Source: Limnohabitans_A sp048020265
GTDB lineage: Bacteria > Pseudomonadota > Gammaproteobacteria > Burkholderiales > Burkholderiaceae_C
Reading direction: 5' to 3'
NCBI RefSeq assembly: GCF_048020265.1
Contig: NZ_CP171843.1
Location: 1,612,001-1,676,000, forward strand
DNA: 64,000 nt
Below, piece after piece: positions 15,257-24,116 of this stretch (the first letter of the stretch is position 1; every line of letters begins with the position of its first letter). Both the position numbers and the translations under genes were made by a program. Below the pieces are notes generated by a model. The model ran no database searches. It was not told the origin of the DNA and saw only the letters and a program-made list of their open reading frames with translations.

Positions 15257-17539
15257 TCAAGCTTTGATTTTGCCGGCTGCGGCTGACTGACCTTGGCAGT
15301 GCGCCACCCACATCTGGCGCAGCGCGCCCTCGAAGTCGCGGGTGTACTGGTCAATGTCCCAGGCTGGGCAAGCCTGCAGACGCTCGCGCAAACCGCGTTT
15401 GAGTGACAGCAAAGCCTGACGGTCGCGGGCCATGGCGGCGGCGATGCGCACATAGTCGGCGTCGGACTGCGCCACCCAGTCATTCAAGCCCGCCGCCGTC
15501 ATGAAGCTCGCGCCCATGCGCGAGACAAAATTGCCACCGGCCTTGACGACCACCGGCACGCCCATCCACAGCGCCTGCAAGGTCGTGGTGCCGCCGTTGT
15601 AGGGCACAGGATCGAGGGCGATGTCCACATCGGCGTATTCGGCCATCATGTCGGCCAGGCCCACCGGCCCCCGAAACTCCAGCCGATCGCGGGCAATGCC
15701 TTCGGCCAAAAAGCGCTGGGCAAAGGCCTCGACCGCGCCCTTGTCATTGAAACTCGGGGCCTTGAGCAACAAACGCGAGCCTGGCACCTCTTTGAGCACG
15801 GCCGCCCAGAGCTTGACCGTGTGTGGGGTCAGCTTGGGCACGTTGTTGAAGGAGCCAAAGGTCAAAGTGCGCTCGACATGCGACGGGTCGAAATCCGGGT
15901 ACGGGTAATCGGTTTCAGGGGCAAAGCAGAACACGCTGTTGGGCAAGCGCACCAATTGCTCACTGAACAGCCCTTCACTGCCCACCGGAGCGACCACGCT
16001 GTCTGCCACCAGCCAGTCAATGTTGGGCACACCGGTGGAGCCGGGATAGCCCAAAAACGTGGCTTGCACCGGCGCAGCACGCTGGCCAAAGAGGCTCATG
16101 CGCTGCATGTTGGTGTGCCCCGATAAGTCCAGCAGGATGTCGATACCGTCTTCTTCGATGCGCCGGGCCAACTGGCTGTCGTTCCAGGTCGTGACTTCCA
16201 CCCAGCGCGCCACTCGGCGTTTGGCCAGCTGAGTCTGGGCGTCATACGAGACCCCTGTGAAATACACCGACACTTCCACCGCCTTGTCATCCAGCCGCGC
16301 CAGCACAGGCTGCATGAAAATATTGACGGGGTGTTGGTGATGAAAATCGGCCGAGACCAAACCCACACGCAGCTTGCGATCGGGGGTCTTGTCATTGTTG
16401 AAACTGCTGCGCGCACGGGCATTGCGCCCCAAACACGCAAACATCTGCCGATGCAAATCAGCCACCTCTTGTGCGCTGAGTTGGTCGCTGTACAGCGCAC
16501 TCATGGCGGCACTGGAGTGAATTTTGGAGCCAGGGCCCTCTTCATCGGCCAGTTCTTTGTAAAGTCGCAAAGCTGTATCGGCATCGCCCGTACGCCCCGC
16601 CACACTGGCACGCATGGACTTGGCTCCTGGCTGGGGTGCGATGGCCTCGGCTTGGGCCAGCGAGGCGAGCGCCTCCTGCATGTTCCAGCTCTCCGCCAGT
16701 GAATGGGCCAGATTCCAGTGGGCGGTGTCACTGTCCGGGTGCAGCTCGACATTGCGACGCAACACCGCCTGGGCTTCTTGCCACAGGTTGTAGCGGAACG
16801 ACAAATCGGCCAAACGCACCAGGGTGGCCTCAGAGGTGGCTGCGCTGGCTCGCTCGAACGCACGGTGACCGTCCTCGGTCATGCCCAAGCGCATGAAAAT
16901 ATCGCCCAGATCCATTTGCATCTCGGCATGCTCGTTTTCGTCGATCTGCGCCTGACCTACGCGCAAGACCAGCAAGGCCTGCCGCATGGATTCGAGCGCA
17001 CGGGCGGCATCACCGCGCTCCAGGCGAAACTTGCCCATGCGCCAATGGACCAGCCGATTTTTGTCAGCGCCTGCCGCGGTGAGTGCATGGTGGTACTGAG
17101 CGGCACCCGCGTCCATTTGCCCCTGGTCTTCCAGCAAACGGGCTAACGACAAACGCGCCTCATAGCGGGTGGGCACCAGCGCAATGGCTTGGTTGTAACA
17201 GGCCACCGCTTGCTGCGGCACGCCTTGCTGTCTGCACAAATGCCCCGCTTCCAGCCAGCCGCTGTAATTGGCGGGAAACGCCCTGAGCAGCTGCGAGAAA
17301 GCATCCCGAGCCGCCTGCAGATCGCCCAATCGGACCAGGCATCGCGCCCACTGCAAAGCGGCAGCCTCCATCTGCGGATCTTGCTGCAACGCCCATTCAT
17401 AGGCCGCACGCGCCTGGGCCCATTGCCCGGCCTTGAAATAGGCATTGGCCTGGTTGAAAGCATCGGCGGCGGCAGGACCCTGCATAGCAGTTGCAGGGCT
17501 GTCTGGTAAATCAGTCTGAGTGGTCATGCAGGGCGTCAT
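15257..17539 (-). CDS. TPR protein with O-GlcNAc-transferase-like (SPINDLY/GT41) domain
   Basis: 760 residues. Residues about 25-360 are tetratricopeptide repeats (for example FKAGQWAQARAAYEWALQQD and WLEAGHLCRQQGVPQQAVAC). Residues about 385-740 form the GT41 catalytic region with VGLVSADFHHQHPV, LLDLSGHTN, FLGYPGSTG, FGSFNNVPKLTP and YNGGTTTLQALWMGVPVV. Eukaryotic relatives attach GlcNAc or fucose to Ser/Thr; bacterial members such as flagellin or adhesin glycosyltransferases are known, but acceptors are mostly undetermined. ATGs at 17539 and 17527 are both possible and neither has a clear Shine-Dalgarno. It is not in an operon with an obvious acceptor. The large adhesin at 57147-64000 is one possible target (inference only). 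Confidence 0.88.
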   Translation of the reverse strand: MTPCMTTQTDLPDSPATAMQGPAAADAFNQANAYFKAGQWAQARAAYEWALQQDPQMEAAALQWARCLVRLGDLQAARDAFSQLLRAFPANYSGWLEAGHLCRQQGVPQQAVACYNQAIALVPTRYEARLSLARLLEDQGQMDAGAAQYHHALTAAGADKNRLVHWRMGKFRLERGDAARALESMRQALLVLRVGQAQIDENEHAEMQMDLGDIFMRLGMTEDGHRAFERASAATSEATLVRLADLSFRYNLWQEAQAVLRRNVELHPDSDTAHWNLAHSLAESWNMQEALASLAQAEAIAPQPGAKSMRASVAGRTGDADTALRLYKELADEEGPGSKIHSSAAMSALYSDQLSAQEVADLHRQMFACLGRNARARSSFNNDKTPDRKLRVGLVSADFHHQHPVNIFMQPVLARLDDKAVEVSVYFTGVSYDAQTQLAKRRVARWVEVTTWNDSQLARRIEEDGIDILLDLSGHTNMQRMSLFGQRAAPVQATFLGYPGSTGVPNIDWLVADSVVAPVGSEGLFSEQLVRLPNSVFCFAPETDYPYPDFDPSHVERTLTFGSFNNVPKLTPHTVKLWAAVLKEVPGSRLLLKAPSFNDKGAVEAFAQRFLAEGIARDRLEFRGPVGLADMMAEYADVDIALDPVPYNGGTTTLQALWMGVPVVVKAGGNFVSRMGASFMTAAGLNDWVAQSDADYVRIAAAMARDRQALLSLKRGLRERLQACPAWDIDQYTRDFEGALRQMWVAHCQGQSAAAGKIKA

Positions 17540-17689
17540 GTCAACAAATCAAGGCCACATTGTCGCGACTTCGTCGGCAGCAAGCCGTCGAATAGGCCTT
17601 TTTTGTTCATCAAAAGGCCGCATTTATCAGCGGCCATCCATGAACTAAACTCAAATGACCTCAGACCCTTTGCCCCTAAAAACTCCCCC

Positions 17690-18469
17690 ATGAAAATTGC
17701 CACCTGGAATGTGAACTCCCTGTCCGTGCGCTTGCCACAGGTGCTGGACTGGCTGGCCGCCAACCCGACCGATGTGCTGGCATTGCAAGAGCTCAAACTC
17801 ACCGACGACAAGTTTCCCGTGGATGCTTTTGCCGAAGCCGGCTACCAGGCCCAATGGTTCGGTCAGAAAACCTACAACGGCGTGGCGCTGATCTCCAAGG
17901 CCGAAGGCGCCGATGTGGTCAAAAACATACCTGGCTTTGAAGACGACATGTCGCGTGTGATCGCCGCCACTTACCCCGATGGCGCAGGCGGTCAGCTGCG
18001 GGTGATCGGCGCGTATTTCCCGAACGGCCAGGCCCCGGACAGCGACAAGTTTGTCTACAAGATGCGTTGGCTCGACGCATTGCGTGACTGGGTGGGCAGC
18101 GAGCTGCAAAAACACCCGAATCTGGTGCTGCTGGGCGACTACAACATCACCTTTGACGAGCTCGACATGTGGGACCCGGTGGGCCTGAAAGACACCATCC
18201 ACTGCACCGTGCAAGAGCGAGAAAAACTTCAGGCCCTGATCGGCCTGGGCCTGACGGACAGCTTCCGGCTGTTTGAGCAAGCCGAGAAAAGCTACAGCTG
18301 GTGGGATTACCGCGAGTTCGCCTTCCGCCGCAACCGGGGTCTGCGGATCGACCACATCTTGATTTCAGAGGCCCTCAAAGCCCGCGCCAGCGCCTGCGTG
18401 ATCGACCGCGCCCCACGCAAGAACGAGCGCCCCAGCGATCACGCGCCGGTGGTGCTGACCTTGAAATAA
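17690..18469 (+). CDS. xth: Exodeoxyribonuclease III / AP endonuclease
   Basis: 259 residues. It cleaves DNA at abasic sites and trims 3' ends in base-excision repair. Metal and catalytic motifs are visible: TWNVNSLSVRL, LQELKLTDDKFP (metal Glu), LLGDYNITFDELD and SDHAPVVLTL (Asp-His pair). The ATG at 17690 begins MKIATWNVN, the canonical N-terminus. The stop is one base from the stop of the convergent alpha-E gene. Confidence 0.95.
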   Translation: MKIATWNVNSLSVRLPQVLDWLAANPTDVLALQELKLTDDKFPVDAFAEAGYQAQWFGQKTYNGVALISKAEGADVVKNIPGFEDDMSRVIAATYPDGAGGQLRVIGAYFPNGQAPDSDKFVYKMRWLDALRDWVGSELQKHPNLVLLGDYNITFDELDMWDPVGLKDTIHCTVQEREKLQALIGLGLTDSFRLFEQAEKSYSWWDYREFAFRRNRGLRIDHILISEALKARASACVIDRAPRKNERPSDHAPVVLTLK

Positions 18470-18470
18470 G

Positions 18471-19448
18471 TCAGGCTGCCTGCGGCATCAAGAACTCGCG
18501 GCTGATGCGCCCGCCCAGTACGTTCACCCGCTCCAAAAACTGCGTCAGGTAAGCGTGCAGGCCGGTGGCCAGAATCTCGTCAATGCGGCCAAAGGCTAAC
18601 TCCGAGCGCAGGCGTCCGGCGTGGCGCAGCGTGTCACTTTCGCGGTCGTGCGAAACCAAGGCCAGGTTGGAAACCACCTCGTTCAAGCTGGCGTGCAAGG
18701 AGCGCGGCATGTCGGGGCGCAGGATCAGCAACTCGGCCACGCGCTCGGGGCGGATCACGTCGCGGTACACCTTGCGGTAGACCTCGAAGCCGCTGACGCT
18801 GCGCAAGATCGCGCTCCAGTGGTAGAAGTCGTACTCCTGCGCTGTCTCGGTGTCGATGCCGCTGTACATGGGCGCACCAAAGAAGTCGTTGTTCATGGCG
18901 TGGAACTTCACGTCCACCAACCGAGCCGTGTTGTCGGCCCGCTCCAGAAAGGTGCCCATGCGCATGAAATAGAGCGACTCGTCCATCAACATGGTGCCCA
19001 CCGTCACGCCGCGTGACAGGTGCGAGCGGAACTTGACCCATTCAAAGAACTGGCCCGGATCGCGCTCGAACTCGCCACTTTTGAGCATGCGGTTGACTTC
19101 GAGCCAGGTCTGGTTTTGGGTTTCCCACACCTCGGTGGTCAGCGTGCCACGCACGGCGCGAGCGTTTTCCCGGGCGGCGCGCAGGCACGAGATGATGGAC
19201 GAGGGGTTGTTTTCGTTTTTGACCATGAAGGCCATCACGTCGCGGGGGGTGATGGTTTTGTACAGCGCCAGGTAAGACGGCAGCAGCTCGCTGATGGACA
19301 AAATTCCCTCCCAGCCTGCCTCAACCGCAGCGGCCGACTGCGGCAACAGCGAAGTCTCGTAGCTCACGTTCAGCATGCGGGCGGTGTTTTCGGCCCGCTC
19401 CATGTAGCGGGACATCCAGAACAGGTGGTCGGCGGTGCGGCTCAGCAT
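18471..19448 (-). CDS. Alpha-E domain protein
   Basis: 325 residues, all alpha-helical. The N-terminal signature MLSRTADHLFWMSRYMERAE and MGTFLERADNTARLVDVKFHA mark the alpha-E (DUF403) family. These proteins are nearly always next to circularly permuted ATP-grasp and transglutaminase-like genes and are thought to belong to a peptide- or amide-ligation pathway; no activity is established. The start at 19448 has GGGAG upstream. The 51-bp segment coding for residues 5-21 is duplicated upstream, and the upstream copy keeps the Shine-Dalgarno of what was probably the original start at 19579. The gene is the last in a pair with the ATP-grasp gene. Confidence 0.88.
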   Translation of the reverse strand: MLSRTADHLFWMSRYMERAENTARMLNVSYETSLLPQSAAAVEAGWEGILSISELLPSYLALYKTITPRDVMAFMVKNENNPSSIISCLRAARENARAVRGTLTTEVWETQNQTWLEVNRMLKSGEFERDPGQFFEWVKFRSHLSRGVTVGTMLMDESLYFMRMGTFLERADNTARLVDVKFHAMNNDFFGAPMYSGIDTETAQEYDFYHWSAILRSVSGFEVYRKVYRDVIRPERVAELLILRPDMPRSLHASLNEVVSNLALVSHDRESDTLRHAGRLRSELAFGRIDEILATGLHAYLTQFLERVNVLGGRISREFLMPQAA

Positions 19449-19567
19449 CAAATATCTCCCTTGAGGCCGAAAACCCCGCAAGCGCTTCGCGCTTCACGAT
19501 ATTTTGGCGAAACTTCGTTTTCGGCCCGCTCCATGTAGCGGGACATCCAGAACAGGTGGTCGGCGGT
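19386..19567. repeat. 51-bp exact direct repeat, 131 bp apart, at the alpha-E 5' end
   Basis: 19386-19436 and 19517-19567 are identical over 51 bases (starting GTTTTCGGCCCGCTCCATGT). Both copies code for TADHLFWMSRYMERAEN. The 12 bases coding for MLSR just outside the repeat differ at every possible synonymous position (CTG AGC CGC against CTT TCA AGA), so the two 5' ends are not a simple recent tandem copy. The spacer is bounded by perfect 10-bp inverted repeats GGCCGAAAAC (19465-19474) and GTTTTCGGCC (19517-19526). Confidence 0.85.
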
Positions 19568-19579
19568 TCTTGAAAGCAT
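19448..19579 (-). pseudogene. 43-codon duplicated 5' fragment of the alpha-E gene
   Basis: From an ATG at 19579 with GGAGA upstream, this frame reads MLSRTADHLFWMSRYMERAE and then an unrelated tail (NEVSPKYREARSACGVFG...), ending in a TGA whose last base is the first base of the full alpha-E ATG (TGATG). It starts 14 bases after the ATP-grasp stop, where the intact gene would normally begin. It may be a relic, but the TGATG overlap means that its translation could feed ribosomes into the full gene. Confidence 0.65.
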
Positions 19580-19593
19580 GTGTGTCTCCGTGT

Positions 19594-21045
19594 TCAGTCC
19601 TGCAAGATCCAGGTGTCTTTGGTGCCGCCGCCTTGGCTGCTGTTCACCACCAAAGAGCCCTCTTTGAGCGCCACGCGCGTCAGGCCGCCGGGCACCATCT
19701 GCACCGTGCGGCCACTGAGCACAAAGGGGCGCAGGTCGATGTGGCGGGGCGCAATGCCGCTGTCCACAAAGGTGGGGCAGCTCGACAAACTGAGCGTGGG
19801 CTGCGCGATGTAGCCCTCGGGGTTGGCCAGCAACGCACCCCGGAAGCGCTCGATCTCTTCCTTGGTTGAAGCGGGTCCAACCAGCATGCCGTAGCCGCCT
19901 GCGCCGTGCACTTCCTTGACCACCAAATCTTTCAGGTTAGCCAGCGTGTACTGCAGGTCGTCGGGCTTGCGGCACTGAAAGGTCGGCACGTTTTTGAGGA
20001 TCGGCTCCTCGCCCAGGTAGAACTTGATCATGTCGGGCACATAAGGGTAGATCGATTTGTCGTCGGCCACGCCCGTGCCCACGGCGTTGCAGATTGCCAC
20101 ATGACCGGCCCGGTAGGCGTCCATGAGGCCCGCGCAACCCAAGGTCGAGGTGGGACGGAACACCTTGGGGTCCAGAAAATCGTCGTCCACACGGCGGTAG
20201 ATCACATCCACCCGCTGCGGGCCTCGCGTGGTGCGCATGTAAACAAACTGATCTTTGACAAACAGGTCTTGCCCTTCGACCAGCTCCACCCCCATTTGCT
20301 GCGCCAAAAAGGCGTGCTCGAAGTAGGCGCTGTTGTACATGCCGGGTGTGAGCACCACCACCGTGGGCTCGGCCGTGGTGGCGGGGCTGGAGGCACGCAG
20401 GGTCTCCAGCAACAAATCGGGGTAATGCGCCACCGGCGCCACGCGGTGCTGGCTGAACAGCTCGGGGAACAGCCGCATCATCATCTTGCGGTCTTCGAGC
20501 ATGTAGCTCACGCCACTGGGGACGCGCAGGTTGTCTTCGAGCACGTAGTACTCGCCGTTGCCTGCGCTGTCGGGGGCACGCACGATGTCGATGCCGCTGA
20601 TGTGCGAATAGATCTGGTTGGGCACATCCACGCCCACCATCTCGGGACGGAACTGTGCATTGCCCTCAATCTGCTCACGCGGAATCACGCCCGCCTTGAG
20701 GATGTCCTGGTCGTGGTACACGTCGTGGATGAAACGGTTGAGCGCGGTCACGCGCTGCACCAAACCGGCTTCCATGCTTTGCCACTCCTGGGCGGCGATC
20801 ACACGGGGAATCAGGTCAAACGGGATCAAGCGCTCGGTGCCCGAGCCATCCTCGTCCTTGTCGCCGTAGACGGCAAAAGTGATGCCAACCCGGCGGAAGA
20901 TGACTTCGGCTTCTTCTCGGCGCGAGGCCATGGTGTGCGGGTCTTGCGCGGCCAGCCAGCGGGCATAGGCCTGGTAATGGTTCCTGACTTCTCCATCTTG
21001 ACCTTTGGCAGGCAAACGGTTGTACATCTCATCAAATTGACGCAT
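19594..21045 (-). CDS. Circularly permuted type 2 ATP-grasp protein
   Basis: 483 residues. Segments such as FDLIPRVIAAQEWQSMEAGL, YYVLEDNLRVPSGVSYMLED, VDVIYRRVDDDFLDP and VVKEVHGAGGYGMLVG are those of the circularly permuted ATP-grasp family (DUF404/DUF407). ATP-grasp enzymes couple ATP hydrolysis to amide-type bond formation, and this branch is predicted to ligate amino acids or amines to a peptide or small molecule. Product unknown. It is the first gene of a minus-strand pair with the alpha-E protein. A second, fused version is at 27548-30268. Confidence 0.9.
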   Translation of the reverse strand: MRQFDEMYNRLPAKGQDGEVRNHYQAYARWLAAQDPHTMASRREEAEVIFRRVGITFAVYGDKDEDGSGTERLIPFDLIPRVIAAQEWQSMEAGLVQRVTALNRFIHDVYHDQDILKAGVIPREQIEGNAQFRPEMVGVDVPNQIYSHISGIDIVRAPDSAGNGEYYVLEDNLRVPSGVSYMLEDRKMMMRLFPELFSQHRVAPVAHYPDLLLETLRASSPATTAEPTVVVLTPGMYNSAYFEHAFLAQQMGVELVEGQDLFVKDQFVYMRTTRGPQRVDVIYRRVDDDFLDPKVFRPTSTLGCAGLMDAYRAGHVAICNAVGTGVADDKSIYPYVPDMIKFYLGEEPILKNVPTFQCRKPDDLQYTLANLKDLVVKEVHGAGGYGMLVGPASTKEEIERFRGALLANPEGYIAQPTLSLSSCPTFVDSGIAPRHIDLRPFVLSGRTVQMVPGGLTRVALKEGSLVVNSSQGGGTKDTWILQD

Positions 21046-21093
21046 GGCTCATCACTCCTGACCAAAGGATAGCAAGATGCATACCCATTTTGA

Positions 21094-23811
21094 TCAGGGT
21101 GCGATGAGGTGGTGCCAATAGCGCTTGGCCTGGGTTCTCTCGCAATGGAGTTGCCCCGGTGCGTCGCTGCGCCAGGTGGCCGCGCCGCAGTAGCTGCTTT
21201 GCACCAGCGCAATGCCCTGCTCGCTGTAGCGGGCCACCACCTCAGGGGCGGGGTGCCCAAAACGGTTGCGGTAACCGGCTTGCACCAGCGCCAGCCGGGG
21301 CTGCAAGGCTTGCAAGAAGGGCTGGCTCGACGAGGTCTTGCTGCCGTGGTGCGGCACCAGCAGCACGTCCACCGGGCTCAGACCCGTCTCCAGCAGAGCC
21401 TGCTCCTGACCCCGTTCAATGTCCCCCGCCAACAAGGCTGCGCTGCGAGCGGTGCTGATGCGCAAGACGCAGCTGAGGGCATTGGGTCGCGTTGGTGTCG
21501 TCTTCGTGCGCTGGCTCTGCGCCCCGCCTTGCTTTGCCGTCCCCGCCAAGGCTTGAGGCAGGGCGGGAGCGCTGATCGCCTGCAGGGCCGGTGGGTGCAG
21601 CACCTCAAATTTCACGGCGTCCCACACCCAGGTCTGTCCCGCCTGACAACGGGTCCAGCCCGGGCGCAAGGCGTGTAAAGGGTGCTCATCCTCCAGCGAA
21701 GACCACAGCGCCGCCTTGGGCTGCATGGCCAGCACTGCCGCGGCGCCTCCGGTGTGGTCGCTGTCGCGGTGGCTGAGCATGAGGGTATCGATGCGTTCAT
21801 CCATTTGCGCCAACAAGGGCACCAGCACCCGATGCCCGGCATCGCTCTCGGCCGAGTAGCGCGGCCCCGCGTCGTACAGCAAGCTGTGCGTGGCCGTGCG
21901 CACCAAAACCGCATTGCCCTGCCCCACATCGGCCGCCAGCAACTCAAAGCTGCCAACGGCAGGTCGTGGTGGCGACCAGAGCAGCACTGGCAACAGCAGC
22001 GGGCAACACAACAGCTTCCAGGAGAGCGGCAAGCGCAGCACCAGACCCACCGCGCCCACCAGTGCCAGCAAAGCCAAGCCCCATGGCGGCATGGCCGTGG
22101 ACACACTGGCCAGCGGCCAGGACGCCAAACTGTCCAAAAAAACGGACAAAGGCCGCAAGGCCCAGACCGCCAAGTCCCAAGCACCCGAACCCAGCACGCC
22201 CAGCATGGCCAGCGGTGTGATCACCAGCGTCACCCAGGGAATGGCCAACAAATTGGCCAACAAACCCACAACCGACACCTGGCCAAAAAACAGCACCGTC
22301 AAAGGGGCCAGCGCCAAAGTGACTGTGGCCTGCTCGCGCACCAAAGCCACAGCCCGGCTCCCGGCCGCTCGACCCCAGGAAGCCGCGCCCCACGCACTCC
22401 AACGGTGCCGCTCTGCGTGCGGGCGATCAGTTGTGCGCCAAGTTGGTGCATTGAGGCCCTTCGCTTCTGGTGCGGTGCCGGTCGACTGCGGCGGCTCAGA
22501 ACCGGCTTGGGGCTGGGCCATGAGCACGCCCACCGCGACAAAACTCAACCAAAAGCCCGGCTGAAGCCCTGCCCAGGGGTCACAGCTGAGCACCACGGCG
22601 CCCGCCGTCAACCAGACCAGTGCCCCATGCCATTGGCGCACCGACAACCTGAGCAAGACCACCACCATGAGCATGAGCCAGGTGCGCTGCGCGGGAACAC
22701 CCCAGCCACTGAACAAGGCATACAGACCCGCGCCCAACAGACCCGTGCACGCTCCCACATGCGCGGCAGGCCAGTGCAAAGCGCCCTGAAAGCCCCACAA
22801 AGCCGAGCGCCGCCAAACCCAAGCCACCCCGGCAGAGGCCAGCCAGGCGAACATGGTCACATGCAGGCCCGAGATGCTCATCAGGTGCGCCACGCCCGTG
22901 GCCCTGAAGACATCCCAGTCGCTGCGCTCAATGGCCGCCTGATCGCCCGTGACCAGCGCCGCCACCACGCCCGCCCGCCGGGCCACATCGGCATTACTGC
23001 CCGGTGGGGCCAGGTGCAGCAACAAACGGTCGCGCACCGACTGCCGCCAGCTTTCAATCGGGTGCGCCCAGGTGCTGGCCAATCGCAGCGGAGACGGGTC
23101 TTTGGCGCTGCTGCGTACATAACCGGTGGCGCGAATGCCCTGCTCCCACAACCACAGCTCGTAGTCAAAGCCTCGCGGGTTCATGTGCCCATGGGGCGCT
23201 TTCAGGCGCACCCGCATGCGCCAGCGCTCACCAGCGTGCACCAGCTCGGGCAAGGCCGAAGTGTTCCAGCCACTGTCGTGCAGGCCCTCTTGCCCGTACC
23301 ACCCCAGCAGCACCTGCGCGGGCACATCGGCATCCAGCTCCAGGGCTTGGGCAGGGCCCGATGGGTTCACTCGCCAGGCTTGCTCGATGCGAAAACGAAA
23401 GCGCCAGCCCAGCTCTTGCCGCTGGGGCATGGCCTGCACCACGCCCACCACGTCCAGGTCTTGCCCCTCCAGCGCGGGGGGGATGGTGCTGACACGCGTC
23501 CAGGCGTGCAAACCCGTCACGGCAAAAGCCGCTGTGGCCCACAGCAGGCACCAGGTCAACAGGTGGGCGGCTGGACGAAGCGACCGTGGGGCCAATTTTT
23601 GGGCCGACTTTTGGGCCAGCTCTGGGTCCGGTTGCGGCCTGCGCCCCCAAGGCCAACGGCGCAGCAAGCAAGCGATGCCTGCTGCACCAGCCAGGCAGGC
23701 GCCGTAAGCGGCCACGGGCCACAAAGCGGCTTGCTGCAATTGCAGCGCCACACCCAGGCACCAGGCCAACAGGCCCGCGCCCAAACCCCGCGCCCACGCC
23801 ATGGACATCAT
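21094..23811 (-). CDS. comEC: DNA internalization competence protein ComEC/Rec2
   Basis: About 905 residues from the ATG at 23811 (ATGs at 23808 and 23802 are equally possible; the frame is open to 23928). Order of parts: N-terminal membrane helices, a DUF4131 soluble region (about 60-240), the multi-helix Competence domain (GVAHLMSISGLHVTMFAWLA) and a C-terminal metallo-beta-lactamase-like domain with ADVGQGNAVLVR, SHRDSDHTGG, LLAGDIERG and LVPHHGSKTSS. ComEC forms the inner-membrane channel for single-stranded DNA during natural transformation. No other competence gene is adjacent. It sits between two sets of ATP-grasp/alpha-E genes, which is likely incidental. Confidence 0.95.
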   Translation of the reverse strand: MMSMAWARGLGAGLLAWCLGVALQLQQAALWPVAAYGACLAGAAGIACLLRRWPWGRRPQPDPELAQKSAQKLAPRSLRPAAHLLTWCLLWATAAFAVTGLHAWTRVSTIPPALEGQDLDVVGVVQAMPQRQELGWRFRFRIEQAWRVNPSGPAQALELDADVPAQVLLGWYGQEGLHDSGWNTSALPELVHAGERWRMRVRLKAPHGHMNPRGFDYELWLWEQGIRATGYVRSSAKDPSPLRLASTWAHPIESWRQSVRDRLLLHLAPPGSNADVARRAGVVAALVTGDQAAIERSDWDVFRATGVAHLMSISGLHVTMFAWLASAGVAWVWRRSALWGFQGALHWPAAHVGACTGLLGAGLYALFSGWGVPAQRTWLMLMVVVLLRLSVRQWHGALVWLTAGAVVLSCDPWAGLQPGFWLSFVAVGVLMAQPQAGSEPPQSTGTAPEAKGLNAPTWRTTDRPHAERHRWSAWGAASWGRAAGSRAVALVREQATVTLALAPLTVLFFGQVSVVGLLANLLAIPWVTLVITPLAMLGVLGSGAWDLAVWALRPLSVFLDSLASWPLASVSTAMPPWGLALLALVGAVGLVLRLPLSWKLLCCPLLLPVLLWSPPRPAVGSFELLAADVGQGNAVLVRTATHSLLYDAGPRYSAESDAGHRVLVPLLAQMDERIDTLMLSHRDSDHTGGAAAVLAMQPKAALWSSLEDEHPLHALRPGWTRCQAGQTWVWDAVKFEVLHPPALQAISAPALPQALAGTAKQGGAQSQRTKTTPTRPNALSCVLRISTARSAALLAGDIERGQEQALLETGLSPVDVLLVPHHGSKTSSSQPFLQALQPRLALVQAGYRNRFGHPAPEVVARYSEQGIALVQSSYCGAATWRSDAPGQLHCERTQAKRYWHHLIAP

Positions 23812-24116
23812 GGGTGGCCTCGCCCCGTTTGCCGCCACCCAAGCGGCAACTTGGCCCCACGCCCATGAAGTTCCAGCGGACACCTTGTCCGCACTGCGCT
23901 TGTCGCACGCCTGCCAGGCGTCCAGCACCGTTGCATGTCAGCCTCCCTGATTTGGCTGTTGTTTTTGTTGTCCGCACGCACGCCATGTGAACCCGGTTCA
24001 GCCCAACAGCACATTCAATGGTGCGTCGCGAACCCTGTCCTGGCGCGTGTCTTGCTAGTTGTAAACGCCCAAGCTGCATTTGTCATGCGTGCAGCCCCTG
24101 TTGCGCTGAACGAGAT
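23812..24116. other. Divergent intergenic region comEC / transglutaminase
   Basis: About 305 bases between divergent genes. The first part keeps the comEC frame open to 23928, but no conserved residues appear there. A moderately T-rich stretch (around 23945-23975) is the only deviation from the high-GC background. I see no convincing -35/-10 pair, hairpin or RNA. Confidence 0.5.

Noticed and set aside
21682..23868. 728-codon plus-strand frame opposite comEC
   Set aside because: Rich in Arg/Gln/Pro with no motif; comEC on the other strand has all expected motifs.
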